Assembly: GCA_027489955.1 (NCBI GenBank)
Contig: JAIXYZ010000007.1
Location: 62,001-126,000 of the forward strand
Direction of reading: 5' to 3'
Length of the DNA stretch: 64,000 bases
Origin: Hyphomicrobiales bacterium
Lineage (GTDB): Bacteria > Pseudomonadota > Alphaproteobacteria > Rhizobiales > Beijerinckiaceae
Shown: positions 10,049-18,265 of the stretch, piece after piece
Layout: each line of letters opens with the position of its first letter
Position numbering within the stretch: the stretch's first letter is position 1
Translations under genes and position numbers: made by a program
The notes under the pieces: generated by a model
Seen by the model: only the letters and a program-made list of their open reading frames with translations
Databases searched by the model: none
Told to the model about the DNA's origin: nothing

Positions 10049-11047
10049 ATGTCAGCCAGCCCCGTCCCCGTCTCCTCGCCCGCGCAGGACGCCGTCGCCT
10101 CCGCCCGCCGCACGCTCGCCACCGAGCGCGCCGGGATCGAGGCGCTGGGCCGCGCGCTGGACGGCGCGCTGGGCGAGGGCTTTTCGCGGGCGGTAGCGCT
10201 GATCGCGCAGGCGCGCGGGCGGGTCATCGTGTCCGGCATGGGCAAGTCCGGCCATGTCGGCCGCAAGATCGCGGCCACGCTCGCATCCACCGGCACGGCC
10301 GCCCACTTCGTCCACCCCGCCGAGGCCAGCCACGGCGATCTCGGCATGATCCGGCCCGAGGACGTGATCCTCGCGCTGTCCTGGTCCGGCGAGACCCGCG
10401 AACTGTCAGACATCGTCGCCCATGCGGCGCGCTTCAGCGTGACGCTGGTGGCGTTCACCTCCAACGCGGACTCGGCCCTGGGCCGCGCCGCCGACGTCGC
10501 GCTCGTCCTGCCCAAGGCCGAGGAGGCATGCCCGAACGGGGTCGCCCCGACCACGTCGACGACGATGCAGCTCGCCCTCGGGGATGCGCTGGCAGTGGCG
10601 CTGCTGGAGGCGCGCGGCTTCTCCGCCCACGACTTCCGCGTCTTCCATCCCGGCGGCAAGCTGGGCGCCCAGCTCAAGCAGGTGCGCGAGTTCATGCATT
10701 CGGGCGATGAGCTGCCGGTCGTGGCCCTGGGCACGCCGATGAAGGTGGCGGTGGCGCAGATGTCGGCCAAGGGCTTCGGCTGCGTGCTCGTCGTCGATGC
10801 GGCGGGCGCGCTGCGCGGCATCGTCACCGACGGCGACCTGCGGCGTCAGCTCGGCGACGGCTTCCTCGACCGGCCGGTGGATGCGGTGATGACGGCGAAC
10901 CCGGTCTCCGTCGCGCCGGAGACCCTGGCCGCCGAGGCCCTGGAAATGCTCGAGAAGCGCCGCAAGGGCGCTCTTGCGGTCGTGGCGGACGGAAAGCCCG
11001 TCGGGCTCATCCACGTCCTGGACCTTCTGAAGGCCGGCGTCGCCTGA
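10049..11047 (+). CDS. kdsD: Arabinose-5-phosphate isomerase
   Basis: This 332-residue enzyme converts ribulose-5-phosphate to arabinose-5-phosphate, the first step to Kdo of lipopolysaccharide. The SIS sugar-isomerase domain is seen in VIVSGMGKSGHVGRKIAATL (residues 60-79), HPAEASHGDLG and LSWSGETREL. Two CBS repeats make up the C-terminal third (around FGCVLVVDAAGALRGIVTDG and GALAVVADGKPVGLIHVLD). This SIS-CBS-CBS layout is exactly KdsD/KpsF. A strong ribosome site (GGAGGGA) precedes the ATG. It is transcribed alone, divergently from the beta-barrel gene. Confidence 0.95.
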   Translation: MSASPVPVSSPAQDAVASARRTLATERAGIEALGRALDGALGEGFSRAVALIAQARGRVIVSGMGKSGHVGRKIAATLASTGTAAHFVHPAEASHGDLGMIRPEDVILALSWSGETRELSDIVAHAARFSVTLVAFTSNADSALGRAADVALVLPKAEEACPNGVAPTTSTTMQLALGDALAVALLEARGFSAHDFRVFHPGGKLGAQLKQVREFMHSGDELPVVALGTPMKVAVAQMSAKGFGCVLVVDAAGALRGIVTDGDLRRQLGDGFLDRPVDAVMTANPVSVAPETLAAEALEMLEKRRKGALAVVADGKPVGLIHVLDLLKAGVA

Positions 11048-11069
11048 CCCCGGTCTCCCGCGTCCGGCC

Positions 11070-11519
11070 TCAGGCCGGCACGACGTGCAGCACCGTGCCC
11101 TCGACCTTGATCACCCGCACGATCGACCCGTTGGGCAGGTCGGGACCCGTGACGCGCCAGGTGCTATCGCCGACCCGCATCTGGCCCTCGCCGTTCTCGA
11201 TCGCGCTGGACAGGAAGAACGTGCAGTTGAGGAGCGCGGCCGCCCGCCGGTTCAGGAACTGCGTCTCGTCCAGCTGCTCCTCCGGACGGGTGGACACGTA
11301 GCGGCCGGCCAGGACGGACAGCACCGCGAGGGCGCCGAAGGTCAGCAGGCTCGCCTGCCACGACAGGCCAAGCAGCCCGTCCAGCGCCCCCGTCACCAGC
11401 GCGGCGACGCCGAGCCAGACGAGGAACGCGCCCGGCATGGCGATCTCCAGGCCGACGAGCACCAGGCCCAGGACGACCCAGGCCCAGGGCCCCAGGAGGT
11501 CGACGGTCGATGCGATCAT
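11070..11519 (-). CDS. NfeD family membrane protein
   Basis: This 149-residue protein starts MIASTVDLLGPWAW. It has two or three membrane helices in the first 80 residues and a C-terminal OB-fold-like domain (QMRVGDSTWRVTGPDLPNGS...VRVIKVEGTVLHVVPA) typical of short NfeD1b proteins. These partner with stomatin/SPFH proteins in membrane microdomains; the exact role is not settled. The ATG lies 10 bases behind the stop of the upstream stomatin gene, so the two are an operon, the usual arrangement for the family. Confidence 0.88.
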   Translation of the reverse strand: MIASTVDLLGPWAWVVLGLVLVGLEIAMPGAFLVWLGVAALVTGALDGLLGLSWQASLLTFGALAVLSVLAGRYVSTRPEEQLDETQFLNRRAAALLNCTFFLSSAIENGEGQMRVGDSTWRVTGPDLPNGSIVRVIKVEGTVLHVVPA

Positions 11520-11529
11520 AGGCCTGCCC

Positions 11530-12504
11530 TCACTTCTGGCCCGCGGGCGGCACGGTGCCGCCGCGCACCCGCTGCTGCCCGCCCTGCCCCTGGTCGCCGA
11601 ACACCGTCCGGGTGATCTCGGACAGGCCGGCGAGCGTACCGACGAGGCCGCCGGCCTCGTACGGGACCACGACGACCTTCTGGTTCGGCGCGGCAGCCAG
11701 GGCACGGATCGCGTCGACGTATTTCTCGGCGACGAGGAAGTTCGCGGCCGCAAGGTCGCCGCCGGCGATGGCGCTGGAGATCATGCCCGTGGCCTTGGCC
11801 TCTGCCTCCGCCAGGCGCTCCCGCGCCTCGGCGTCGCGGAAGGCGGCTTCCTTGCGCCCCTCGGCGGCGAGGATCTGGGACTGCTTCTCGCCTTCCGCCC
11901 GCAAGATGTCGGCGGCCCGCGCGCCCTCCGCTTCCAGGATGGACGCGCGCTTCTCGCGCTCGGCCTTCATCTGGCGCGCCATCGCGCCGGCAAGGTCGGC
12001 GGGCGGAAGGATGTCGCGGATCTCGATGCGGGTGACCTTGACGCCCCACGGCGAGGCGGCGGCGTCCATGACCCTGAGCAGCTTCTCGTTGATCTCGTCG
12101 CGGTGCGACAGGAGCTGGTCCAGGTCCATCGATCCCACGACCGTGCGGATATTGGTCATGGTGAGCGTCACGAGCGCGTTCGACAGGTCGGCGACCTCGT
12201 AGGACGCGCGCGCCGGGTCGAGCACCTGGTAGAACGCGACCGCGTCGATGCGTACACCCGCATTGTCCTTGGTGATCGCCTCCTGGCTCGGGATGTCGAG
12301 CACCTGCTCCATCATGTTCATACGGTGCCCAACGCGCTCGATATACGGCACGATGAGCTGGAGCCCGGGCGACAGGGAGCGCGTGTAGCGGCCGAACCGC
12401 TCCACCGTGTACGCGTAGCCCTGCGGCACGGTCCGCACGCCGGCGGCCAGCGTCAGGATGACGAGGCCGACCGCGACGATGACGAAGATGTCGAACCCGG
12501 TCAT
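11530..12504 (-). CDS. qmcA: Stomatin/SPFH-domain protein, QmcA-like
   Basis: This 324-residue protein has one N-terminal membrane helix (residues 5-22) followed by a prohibitin-homology domain: VRTVPQGYAYTVERFGRYTRSLSPGLQ is split over the first strands, and GVKVTRIEIRDILPP is the conserved core near residue 170. An alanine/glutamate-rich coiled-coil stretch follows (residues 185-260), as in oligomer-forming stomatins. The tail is Gly/Gln-rich. Such proteins form membrane rings or microdomains and support membrane proteases. It is the first gene of a two-gene operon with nfeD. Confidence 0.9.
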   Translation of the reverse strand: MTGFDIFVIVAVGLVILTLAAGVRTVPQGYAYTVERFGRYTRSLSPGLQLIVPYIERVGHRMNMMEQVLDIPSQEAITKDNAGVRIDAVAFYQVLDPARASYEVADLSNALVTLTMTNIRTVVGSMDLDQLLSHRDEINEKLLRVMDAAASPWGVKVTRIEIRDILPPADLAGAMARQMKAEREKRASILEAEGARAADILRAEGEKQSQILAAEGRKEAAFRDAEARERLAEAEAKATGMISSAIAGGDLAAANFLVAEKYVDAIRALAAAPNQKVVVVPYEAGGLVGTLAGLSEITRTVFGDQGQGGQQRVRGGTVPPAGQK

Positions 12505-12612
12505 GGGCTTCCCCCGAATAATTCCGCGCCATGGGACCGCGAAGCGGCACGGAAGACAAGCGAATTCGCCGCCGCGGATCGACGCTCCGGCACGGTTGAA
12601 AAAACAACTTTG

Positions 12613-12638
12613 TTATATAAGGTTTGCCTTATATAAGG
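12613..12638. promoter_or_regulatory. Probable ArsR-type operator
   Basis: Two copies of TTATATAAGG (12613-12622 and 12629-12638) lie just upstream of the ArsR start. Because the core is palindromic, the site also reads as an inverted repeat TTATATAAGG-TTTG-CCTTATATAA. It ends 8 bases before the ATG and is strikingly AT-rich in GC-rich DNA. ArsR-family repressors bind such dyads over their own promoters, so autoregulation is the likely purpose. This is inference from position and symmetry. Confidence 0.65.
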
Positions 12639-12646
12639 ATTGAGAC

Positions 12647-12982
12647 ATGCAACTGGATACGGCCTTCGCGGCGCTCGCCGACCCGACGCGGCGCGCCATC
12701 CTCGCCCGCCTCGCGAAGGGCGAGGCGACCGTGATGGAGCTGGCAAAGCCCTTCGCGGTGACCCAGCCCGCGATCTCGCGCCATCTCAAGGTGCTGGAGG
12801 GCGCAGGGCTGATCGAGCGGCGCATTGCGGGCACGACGCGTCCGTGCCGGCTCTCCGCCGCGGGCCTCGCTCCGCTGGAAGCCTGGCTCGACCAGATCCG
12901 GCGGACCATGTCCGCCAACTATGACCGGCTGGACGATGTCCTTGCCGCCATGAACGACGAACGGAAAGGTGACAGGACATGA
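12647..12982 (+). CDS. ArsR/SmtB-family winged-helix regulator
   Basis: This 111-residue regulator has the ArsR fold across residues 5-85: LADPTRRAILARLA at the first helices and the recognition helix in VTQPAISRHLKVLEGAGLIE. No cysteine metal-binding CxC motif is present in helix 3, so this is the non-metal subgroup usually paired with SRPBCC proteins. Its stop overlaps the ATG of the following SRPBCC gene (ATGA at 12979-12982), so the two are translationally coupled. A palindromic AT-rich site directly in front suggests self-repression. Confidence 0.92.
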   Translation: MQLDTAFAALADPTRRAILARLAKGEATVMELAKPFAVTQPAISRHLKVLEGAGLIERRIAGTTRPCRLSAAGLAPLEAWLDQIRRTMSANYDRLDDVLAAMNDERKGDRT

Positions 12983-13446
12983 CCGGCCTCACGCTCAGGA
13001 CCGAGGGCGACACCCATGTGATCGTGACGCGGCGTTTCGCAGCGCCGCCACGCCAGGTTTATCGCGCCCATGTGGAGCCCGAGCTGCTGCGCAAGTGGCT
13101 GCTCGGCCCGGACGGCTGGTCCATGCCGGTCTGCATCAGCGAACCCGTCCCCGGCGGGCGCATCCGCTTCGAATGGACGGACGGGAACGGCAACGGCTTT
13201 CACCTGACGGGCCATTACGTCACGCTGGAGCCGCACACCCGGATCGTGCACGTGGAGCGCATGCACCTGCCCGATCCCACGCCCGACAACCATGTCGAGA
13301 CGCGCTTCGAGGCCGACGGTGACGGCACGCTCCTCACCCTGCGCATGACGCTGCCGGACGCCGCCACGCGCCAGGCCATGCTGGATACCGGCATGGAGAC
13401 CGGCATGGAGGCGAGCTATGCCCGCCTCGAGGGCTCCCTGCTTTAG
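12979..13446 (+). CDS. SRPBCC/AHSA1-like domain protein
   Basis: This 155-residue single-domain protein of the START/SRPBCC superfamily (AHSA1-like, COG3832 type) shows FAAPPRQVYRAHVEPELLRKW near the start, the WSMPVC...GGRIRFEWTD strands, and the C-terminal helix with GMEASYARLEG. These proteins have a deep hydrophobic cavity; partner-gene SRPBCC proteins of ArsR regulators are thought to bind small ligands, but the ligand is unknown. It overlaps the regulator gene by four bases. It is convergent with hemH, separated by 19 bases. Confidence 0.88.
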   Translation: MTGLTLRTEGDTHVIVTRRFAAPPRQVYRAHVEPELLRKWLLGPDGWSMPVCISEPVPGGRIRFEWTDGNGNGFHLTGHYVTLEPHTRIVHVERMHLPDPTPDNHVETRFEADGDGTLLTLRMTLPDAATRQAMLDTGMETGMEASYARLEGSLL

Positions 13447-13465
13447 GTCCTGCCGCGGGCTCGCC

Positions 13466-14530
13466 TCAGAGCCAGCCCTGCAGCTCGCGCCGGACGAGAT
13501 GGCCGATCACGTCCATCCCCTCCGGCCCGTCGTTGAGGCAGGGGATGTAGGCGAACTTCTCGCCGCCGCCGCCCTCGAAGATGTGCCGGTTCTCGCCGTC
13601 CAGCTCCTCGAGCGTCTCCAGGCAGTCCGCCGTAAAGCCGGGCGCCAGGATCGCCATGCGCTTGACGCCGCGGGCCGCCAGCGCCTCGACGGTCTTGTCG
13701 GTATAGGGCTGCAGCCATTCCGCCGGGCCGAAACGCGACTGGAAGCTCATCAGGAACCGGTCGGCCGGCCAGCCCATGGCCTCCCGCAGGAGCCGCCACG
13801 TCTTCGCGCAATGGCAATGATAAGGGTCCCCCTTCATCAGGTATTCCTTGGGGACGCCGTGGAACGAGACCAGGACCACCTCCGGCTCGAAATCGAGCCT
13901 GGCGAGCCCCTGGCGCAGGGACCGCTCGAGGGCGGCGATATAGACGGGGTCGTCGTGATAGGGCGGCACCACGCGCAGCGTCGGCTGCCAGCGCATCTCC
14001 ATGAGGGCGCGGAAGGCGTGGTCGCAGACGGTGGCCGTCGTCGCGGCCGAATATTGCGGATAGAGCGGGAACAGGAGGATGCGGTCGCATCCCTGGTCCA
14101 TCAGCGCCTGGATGCGGTCCTTCATGCGCGGGAAGCCGTAGCGCATGGCCCAGTCGACGACGATCTCGTCCCCGGCAAAGCCCTTCAGGGAAGCGCCCAG
14201 CTGCTCGGCCTGGGAGCGCGTGATGGTCTTCAGCGGCCCCTCGTCCCGTTCCGTGTTCCAGACGGTGGCGTAGTCCCTGCCCTTCCGGCTGGGCCGCGTC
14301 GTCAGGATGATGAGGTTGAGCAGCGGCCACCAGAGCCAGCGCGGCGTCTCGATCACGCGCCGGTCCGAGAGGAACTCCTTGAGGTAGGCGCGCATGGGCC
14401 AGTAGGACGTGCCTTCCGGCGTGCCCAGATTGACCAGCAGCACGCCAACGCGGCCGCTCATCACCTTCGGGTGATCCGCCGGAAGTTTAAGCTCCCGGGG
14501 CGGACTGGTGACCAACTTTTGCTCGCTCAT
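13466..14530 (-). CDS. hemH: Ferrochelatase
   Basis: This 354-residue enzyme inserts Fe2+ into protoporphyrin IX, the last step of protoheme synthesis. VGVLLVNLGTPEG lies near residue 30, LFPLYPQYSAATTATV is the family block near residue 140, and LVSFHGVPKEYL carries the catalytic His. Then come DPYHCHC and LAPGFTADCLETLEEL with the conserved Glu. The start at 14530 (MSEQKLV) is preceded by GCGAGG and removes a long upstream extension, which is only the shadow of the opposite gene. It stands apart from hemC/hemD at 39-40 kb. Confidence 0.95.
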   Translation of the reverse strand: MSEQKLVTSPPRELKLPADHPKVMSGRVGVLLVNLGTPEGTSYWPMRAYLKEFLSDRRVIETPRWLWWPLLNLIILTTRPSRKGRDYATVWNTERDEGPLKTITRSQAEQLGASLKGFAGDEIVVDWAMRYGFPRMKDRIQALMDQGCDRILLFPLYPQYSAATTATVCDHAFRALMEMRWQPTLRVVPPYHDDPVYIAALERSLRQGLARLDFEPEVVLVSFHGVPKEYLMKGDPYHCHCAKTWRLLREAMGWPADRFLMSFQSRFGPAEWLQPYTDKTVEALAARGVKRMAILAPGFTADCLETLEELDGENRHIFEGGGGEKFAYIPCLNDGPEGMDVIGHLVRRELQGWL

Positions 14531-14647
14531 ATCCTCGCCTCCCGCGTCACGCGGATGTAGAGTGCCGCTGCAAAAAGGTCCAACATCAACGTGGTCGCAG
14601 GCACCGGCGGAACCGGAGCCGCGACGGATCCCGCTGGAGGCGTTTCC

Positions 14648-16171
14648 ATGGTCGATGTCACGAGGCGTAAGGCGTTCGGCTTGTTCGCGGTCCCCGCTGC
14701 CATGGCGGCGGGTACGGGGCCGGTCGCGGCGCAGGCGCCCAAGCCCACCGTCACCCTCCTTCTGGTCAACGACATCTACAAGATGTCGGACGATCGCGGC
14801 CGCGGCGGCTTCGCCCGCCTGGCGGCGATCGTGAAGGAGGAGCGGGCCAAGGGCACGCCCATGCTGTTCTGCCACGCCGGCGACACGCTCTCCCCCTCGC
14901 TGATGTCCGGCTTCGACCAGGGCGCCCATATCGTGGAGTTGACCAACCTGGTGAAGCCCGACGTCTTCGTGCCGGGCAACCACGAGTTCGATTTCGGCAA
15001 GGAGACCTACGCCAAGCGCGTCTCCGAGGCGAAGTTCCCCGTCTTCGCGGCCAACATGCGCGACGCGGCGGGCAACAAGCTGCCGGGACACGAGGACGGC
15101 AGGATCTTCGAGCTCGGCGGCGTCAAGATCGGCGTCCTGGGCCTTGCGCTCGAGAACACCGCGCAGATCTCGCAGCCGGGCGACATCAAGTTCCTCCCCG
15201 TCATGGACACGCTGCGCTCCCAGGTGCGGGAGCTGAAGGGTCAGGGCGCCGACATCATCGTCGCCGTCACCCACACCGACCGCGCGGTGGACAACGCCAT
15301 CGTGCAGTCGCGCCTGGTGGACGTGCTCCTGACCGGCCACGACCATGACCTCGCCATCGGCTTCGACGGCAAGACGGTGATGGTGGAGTCCAACGAGGAG
15401 GGCAACTACGTCACCGCCATCGACCTCGCCATCCAGGTTCGCGGCGAGGGCGCCCAGCGCCAGGTGACCTGGACGCCGACCTTCCGCGTCAACGACAGCC
15501 GCGCGGTCACGCCCGATCCCGAGACGCTGGCCGTCGTGAAGAAGTACGAGGCGGAGCTCTCCAAGGAGCTGGACGTGGATGTCGGTGCGCTGGCCGTCGA
15601 TTTCGACAGCCGCACCGCCACCGTGCGCTCGCAGGAGACCGCCATCGGCAACTTCATCGCCGACGCGATGCGCGAGGCCACCGGCGCCCAGATCGCCATC
15701 ACCAATGGCGGCGGCATCCGCGGCAACAAGCAGTACACCGCTGGCCAGAAGCTGACCCGGCGCGACATCCTCACCGAGCTGCCCTTCGGCAACCGGACGG
15801 TCGTGACGTCGATCACGGGCAAGGACGTGAAGGCAGCGCTGGAGAACGGGGTGTCTCAGTTCGAGCAGCGGGCCGGCCGATTCCCGCAGGTCTCGGGCAT
15901 CGTCGCGACGATCGATCCCAAGCAGCCCGCGGGCTCCCGCGTCGTGTCGGTCACCATCGGCGGCGAGCCGATCGACGACGCCAAGACCTACACGGTCGCC
16001 ACCAACGACTTCATGCTGAAGGGCGGCGACGGCTACACGATGTTCGCCAAGGGCGTGAAGGGCGGCGACCTGGACGTCGCCGGCAAGCTGATGGCGAGCG
16101 ACGTCATGGTCTATGCCCGCAAGCTCGGACAGGTCGCGACGAAGACCGAAGGCCGCATCGTCCTGCGGTGA
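14648..16171 (+). CDS. Exported 5'-nucleotidase/metallophosphoesterase
   Basis: This 507-residue periplasmic enzyme begins with a twin-arginine-like signal (TRRKAFGLFAVPAAMAAG), cleaved near PVAAQA. The metallophosphoesterase domain shows NDIYK in place of NDxH, then AGDTLSPS, VPGNHEFDFG and TGHDHDL. The C-terminal 5'-nucleotidase domain has AIGNFIADAMRE and ITNGGGIRG. The family dephosphorylates nucleotides or UDP-sugars outside the cytoplasm. The first motif has Tyr where His is usual in UshA-type enzymes (NDIYK), as in SoxB-like or CapA-like subgroups; substrate choice may differ. A good GGAGG site precedes the ATG. Its stop overlaps the GTG start of ung. Confidence 0.9.
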   Translation: MVDVTRRKAFGLFAVPAAMAAGTGPVAAQAPKPTVTLLLVNDIYKMSDDRGRGGFARLAAIVKEERAKGTPMLFCHAGDTLSPSLMSGFDQGAHIVELTNLVKPDVFVPGNHEFDFGKETYAKRVSEAKFPVFAANMRDAAGNKLPGHEDGRIFELGGVKIGVLGLALENTAQISQPGDIKFLPVMDTLRSQVRELKGQGADIIVAVTHTDRAVDNAIVQSRLVDVLLTGHDHDLAIGFDGKTVMVESNEEGNYVTAIDLAIQVRGEGAQRQVTWTPTFRVNDSRAVTPDPETLAVVKKYEAELSKELDVDVGALAVDFDSRTATVRSQETAIGNFIADAMREATGAQIAITNGGGIRGNKQYTAGQKLTRRDILTELPFGNRTVVTSITGKDVKAALENGVSQFEQRAGRFPQVSGIVATIDPKQPAGSRVVSVTIGGEPIDDAKTYTVATNDFMLKGGDGYTMFAKGVKGGDLDVAGKLMASDVMVYARKLGQVATKTEGRIVLR

Positions 16172-16884
16172 CGGCGGCGGCAGGCGGCGCGGCCGGGGGA
16201 TACCGCGCCGCGCTCGACCGTTTCCTCCATGAAGGGGCGGGCGGCTGGGGCCGCCTGCCCTTCTTCGCATCCGGCGAGGCCGCGCGCCTGTGCGCGTTGC
16301 TGGACCGGCGCGTTTCGGACGGCGGGCAGGTGCTTCCCCGCCCGGACGACCTCTTCCGCGCCTTTTCGCTCACGCCGCTTCCCGGCGTCAGGGTCGTCAT
16401 CCTCGGCCAGGACCCCTACCCGACCCCGGGCCACGCCCACGGCCTGGCCTTTTCCTATGCGGGCGACGGAAGCCTGCCCGCATCCCTCAGGAACATCCGG
16501 CGGGAGATGGAGGCCGATCTCGGCCGGCCCTGCCGCCCGCATGGCGATCTCTCGCACTGGGCGCGCGAAGGCGTTCTCCTCATGAACACCGCCCTGAGCG
16601 TGGAGGCCGGCGCCGCGGGCGCGCATCTGAAACTCGGCTGGGACCGGTTGGCGGACGAGGCCCTGACCGCGGTCTCCGCCACGCGCCCGCACGCGGTGTT
16701 CATCCTGTGGGGCGGCAAGGCGGCGGCCCGGCGCGCGCTCGTCGACGAGAGCCGGCATCTTGTCATCGCCAGCGCGCATCCCTCGCCGCTCTCGGCCCGG
16801 ACCGGCTTCTTCGGATCGCGCCCGTTCAGCCGGGCGAATGCCTGGCTGGAAACAATGGGAGAGCCGCCCGTCGCGTGGCTCTAA
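16168..16884 (+). CDS. ung: Uracil-DNA glycosylase
   Basis: This 238-residue family 1 uracil-DNA glycosylase removes uracil from DNA. The water-activating motif is VVILGQDPYPTPGHAHGLAF (residues about 72-91). LLMNTALSVEAGAAGAH follows, and the leucine-loop motif is ASAHPSPLSA. The start is GTG and overlaps the nucleotidase stop by four bases, so it is translationally coupled to an exported enzyme with an unrelated role. The length is normal. Confidence 0.94.
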   Translation: MTAAAGGAAGGYRAALDRFLHEGAGGWGRLPFFASGEAARLCALLDRRVSDGGQVLPRPDDLFRAFSLTPLPGVRVVILGQDPYPTPGHAHGLAFSYAGDGSLPASLRNIRREMEADLGRPCRPHGDLSHWAREGVLLMNTALSVEAGAAGAHLKLGWDRLADEALTAVSATRPHAVFILWGGKAAARRALVDESRHLVIASAHPSPLSARTGFFGSRPFSRANAWLETMGEPPVAWL

Positions 16885-16905
16885 CCCGCCGCGCGGACGG
16901 GCTGG

Positions 16906-18135
16906 TCAGTAGACCCGCTCGTCCGCGATGATCTTCCCGTCGTTGGGCAGGCTGCCCTGCGGCACGAGTTCGACCGCGCCCTTGAGCTTGGTCACCGCCT
17001 GAAGCGTCGCGGCGACGGCGTCGTGGAGTTCGGAAGCGCCGCCATACACCTCCGCCTTCAGCGTCATGGCATCCGTCTCGTCCCGGCGGGTGATGACGAG
17101 GCGAAGCCGGTGCAGTTCGGGATGGCGGCGGCCGATCTCGGCCACCTGTTCCGGCCGCACGAACATGCCCTTCACCTTGGCGGTCTGGTCCGCCCGGCCC
17201 ATCCAGCCCTTGATCCGGGTGTTGGTGCGCCCGCAGGGGCTCGGCCCCGGCATGATCGCGGACAGGTCCCCCAGCGCGAGGCGGATCATGGGATGCCTGG
17301 AATTGAGCGAGGTCACCACCACCTCGCCGACATCGCCGTCCGGCACCGGATCGCCGGTGCCCGGCTTCACGATCTCCACGATCAGGTCCTCGCTGACGAC
17401 CAGCCCCTCGCGGGCCGGCGTCTCGTAGGCGACGATGCCCACCTCCGCGACCGCATAGGCCTGGTAGCCTGCAATGCCGCGGGCGGCGAAGGCCTGCTGC
17501 AGCGAGGGCGGGAAGGCTGCGCCGGAGACGAGCGCCTTCGTGATGGAGGACGCGTCGACGCCGGCCGCGTCGGCGGCGTCCAGCAGGATCTTCAGGAAGT
17601 CCGGCGTGCCGGTATATCCGCTCGGCCGGTAGGCATGGATCACCTGCAATTGCTGCTCGGTATTGCCCGGCCCCGCCGGGATCACGGCGCAGCCGGCGGC
17701 GCGCGCGCCCGAATCCAGGATGAAGCCGCCGGGTGTCAGGTGGTAGGAGAAGGTGTTCAGCACCACGTCCCCGCAGCCGAACCCCGCGGCCTTCAGCGCC
17801 CGGGCGGCATTCCACGGGTCGGGCTCCAGCCCCTCGGCCTCGAAGATGGGGCCGGGCGAGGCGAAGAGCCGCGCGTAATCGGCGGGATGGCCGGGCACCA
17901 GGCCGCCGAAGGGTGGCTCGGCCCGGTGAAGGTCCGGCAGGTCAGACTTCCGCAGCACCGGGAGGCGCGCCAGGGCCTCGCGCGACGCAATCTCCTTCGG
18001 GTCGACCTCGCCCAGATGCCGGACCCAGCCCGGCGCCGCGAGCGCGGTGGCCAGAGCCCGCGGCAGCCGGGCCATGAGGTCGGCCTCCCGCGCCGCCGGG
18101 GCCTGCGTGTCGCGCGCATCGAGGGGACTTGTCAT
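16906..18135 (-). CDS. Phenylacetate-CoA-ligase-like AMP-forming enzyme (PaaK type)
   Basis: This 409-residue adenylate-forming ligase resembles PaaK. The start at 18135 has a good site (GAAGGA). Visible blocks are YARLFASPGP (replacing the usual SSGTTG loop), GAAFPPSLQQAF, QAYAVAEVGIVAYE, and the C-terminal GRADQTAKVKGMFVRPEQV typical of PaaK. It would make an acyl- or aryl-CoA from the free acid and ATP. PaaK-like genes often accompany branched-chain-type ABC transporters; here such a transporter starts 1.8 kb upstream on the same strand with a transglutaminase gene between. The altered P-loop raises the possibility of a changed substrate. Confidence 0.82.
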   Translation of the reverse strand: MTSPLDARDTQAPAAREADLMARLPRALATALAAPGWVRHLGEVDPKEIASREALARLPVLRKSDLPDLHRAEPPFGGLVPGHPADYARLFASPGPIFEAEGLEPDPWNAARALKAAGFGCGDVVLNTFSYHLTPGGFILDSGARAAGCAVIPAGPGNTEQQLQVIHAYRPSGYTGTPDFLKILLDAADAAGVDASSITKALVSGAAFPPSLQQAFAARGIAGYQAYAVAEVGIVAYETPAREGLVVSEDLIVEIVKPGTGDPVPDGDVGEVVVTSLNSRHPMIRLALGDLSAIMPGPSPCGRTNTRIKGWMGRADQTAKVKGMFVRPEQVAEIGRRHPELHRLRLVITRRDETDAMTLKAEVYGGASELHDAVAATLQAVTKLKGAVELVPQGSLPNDGKIIADERVY

Positions 18136-18265
18136 GGCGTCATCCTTCGTCTTCATCGCCCATGCATAGGGGCCCGCCGGCCGCGGCGGGAACAGGAACC
18201 GACCGGCCCGTGTTAGGGTCGCACGGTCCGGAACCCCGGACCGACCCCTCACCGAAAGTTCGACT

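Noticed and set aside
14531-16270. Long minus-strand frame that extends ferrochelatase to 934 residues
   Set aside because: The extra part is the antisense of the 5'-nucleotidase gene. It has no family motif and the true hemH start with a ribosome site is at 14530.
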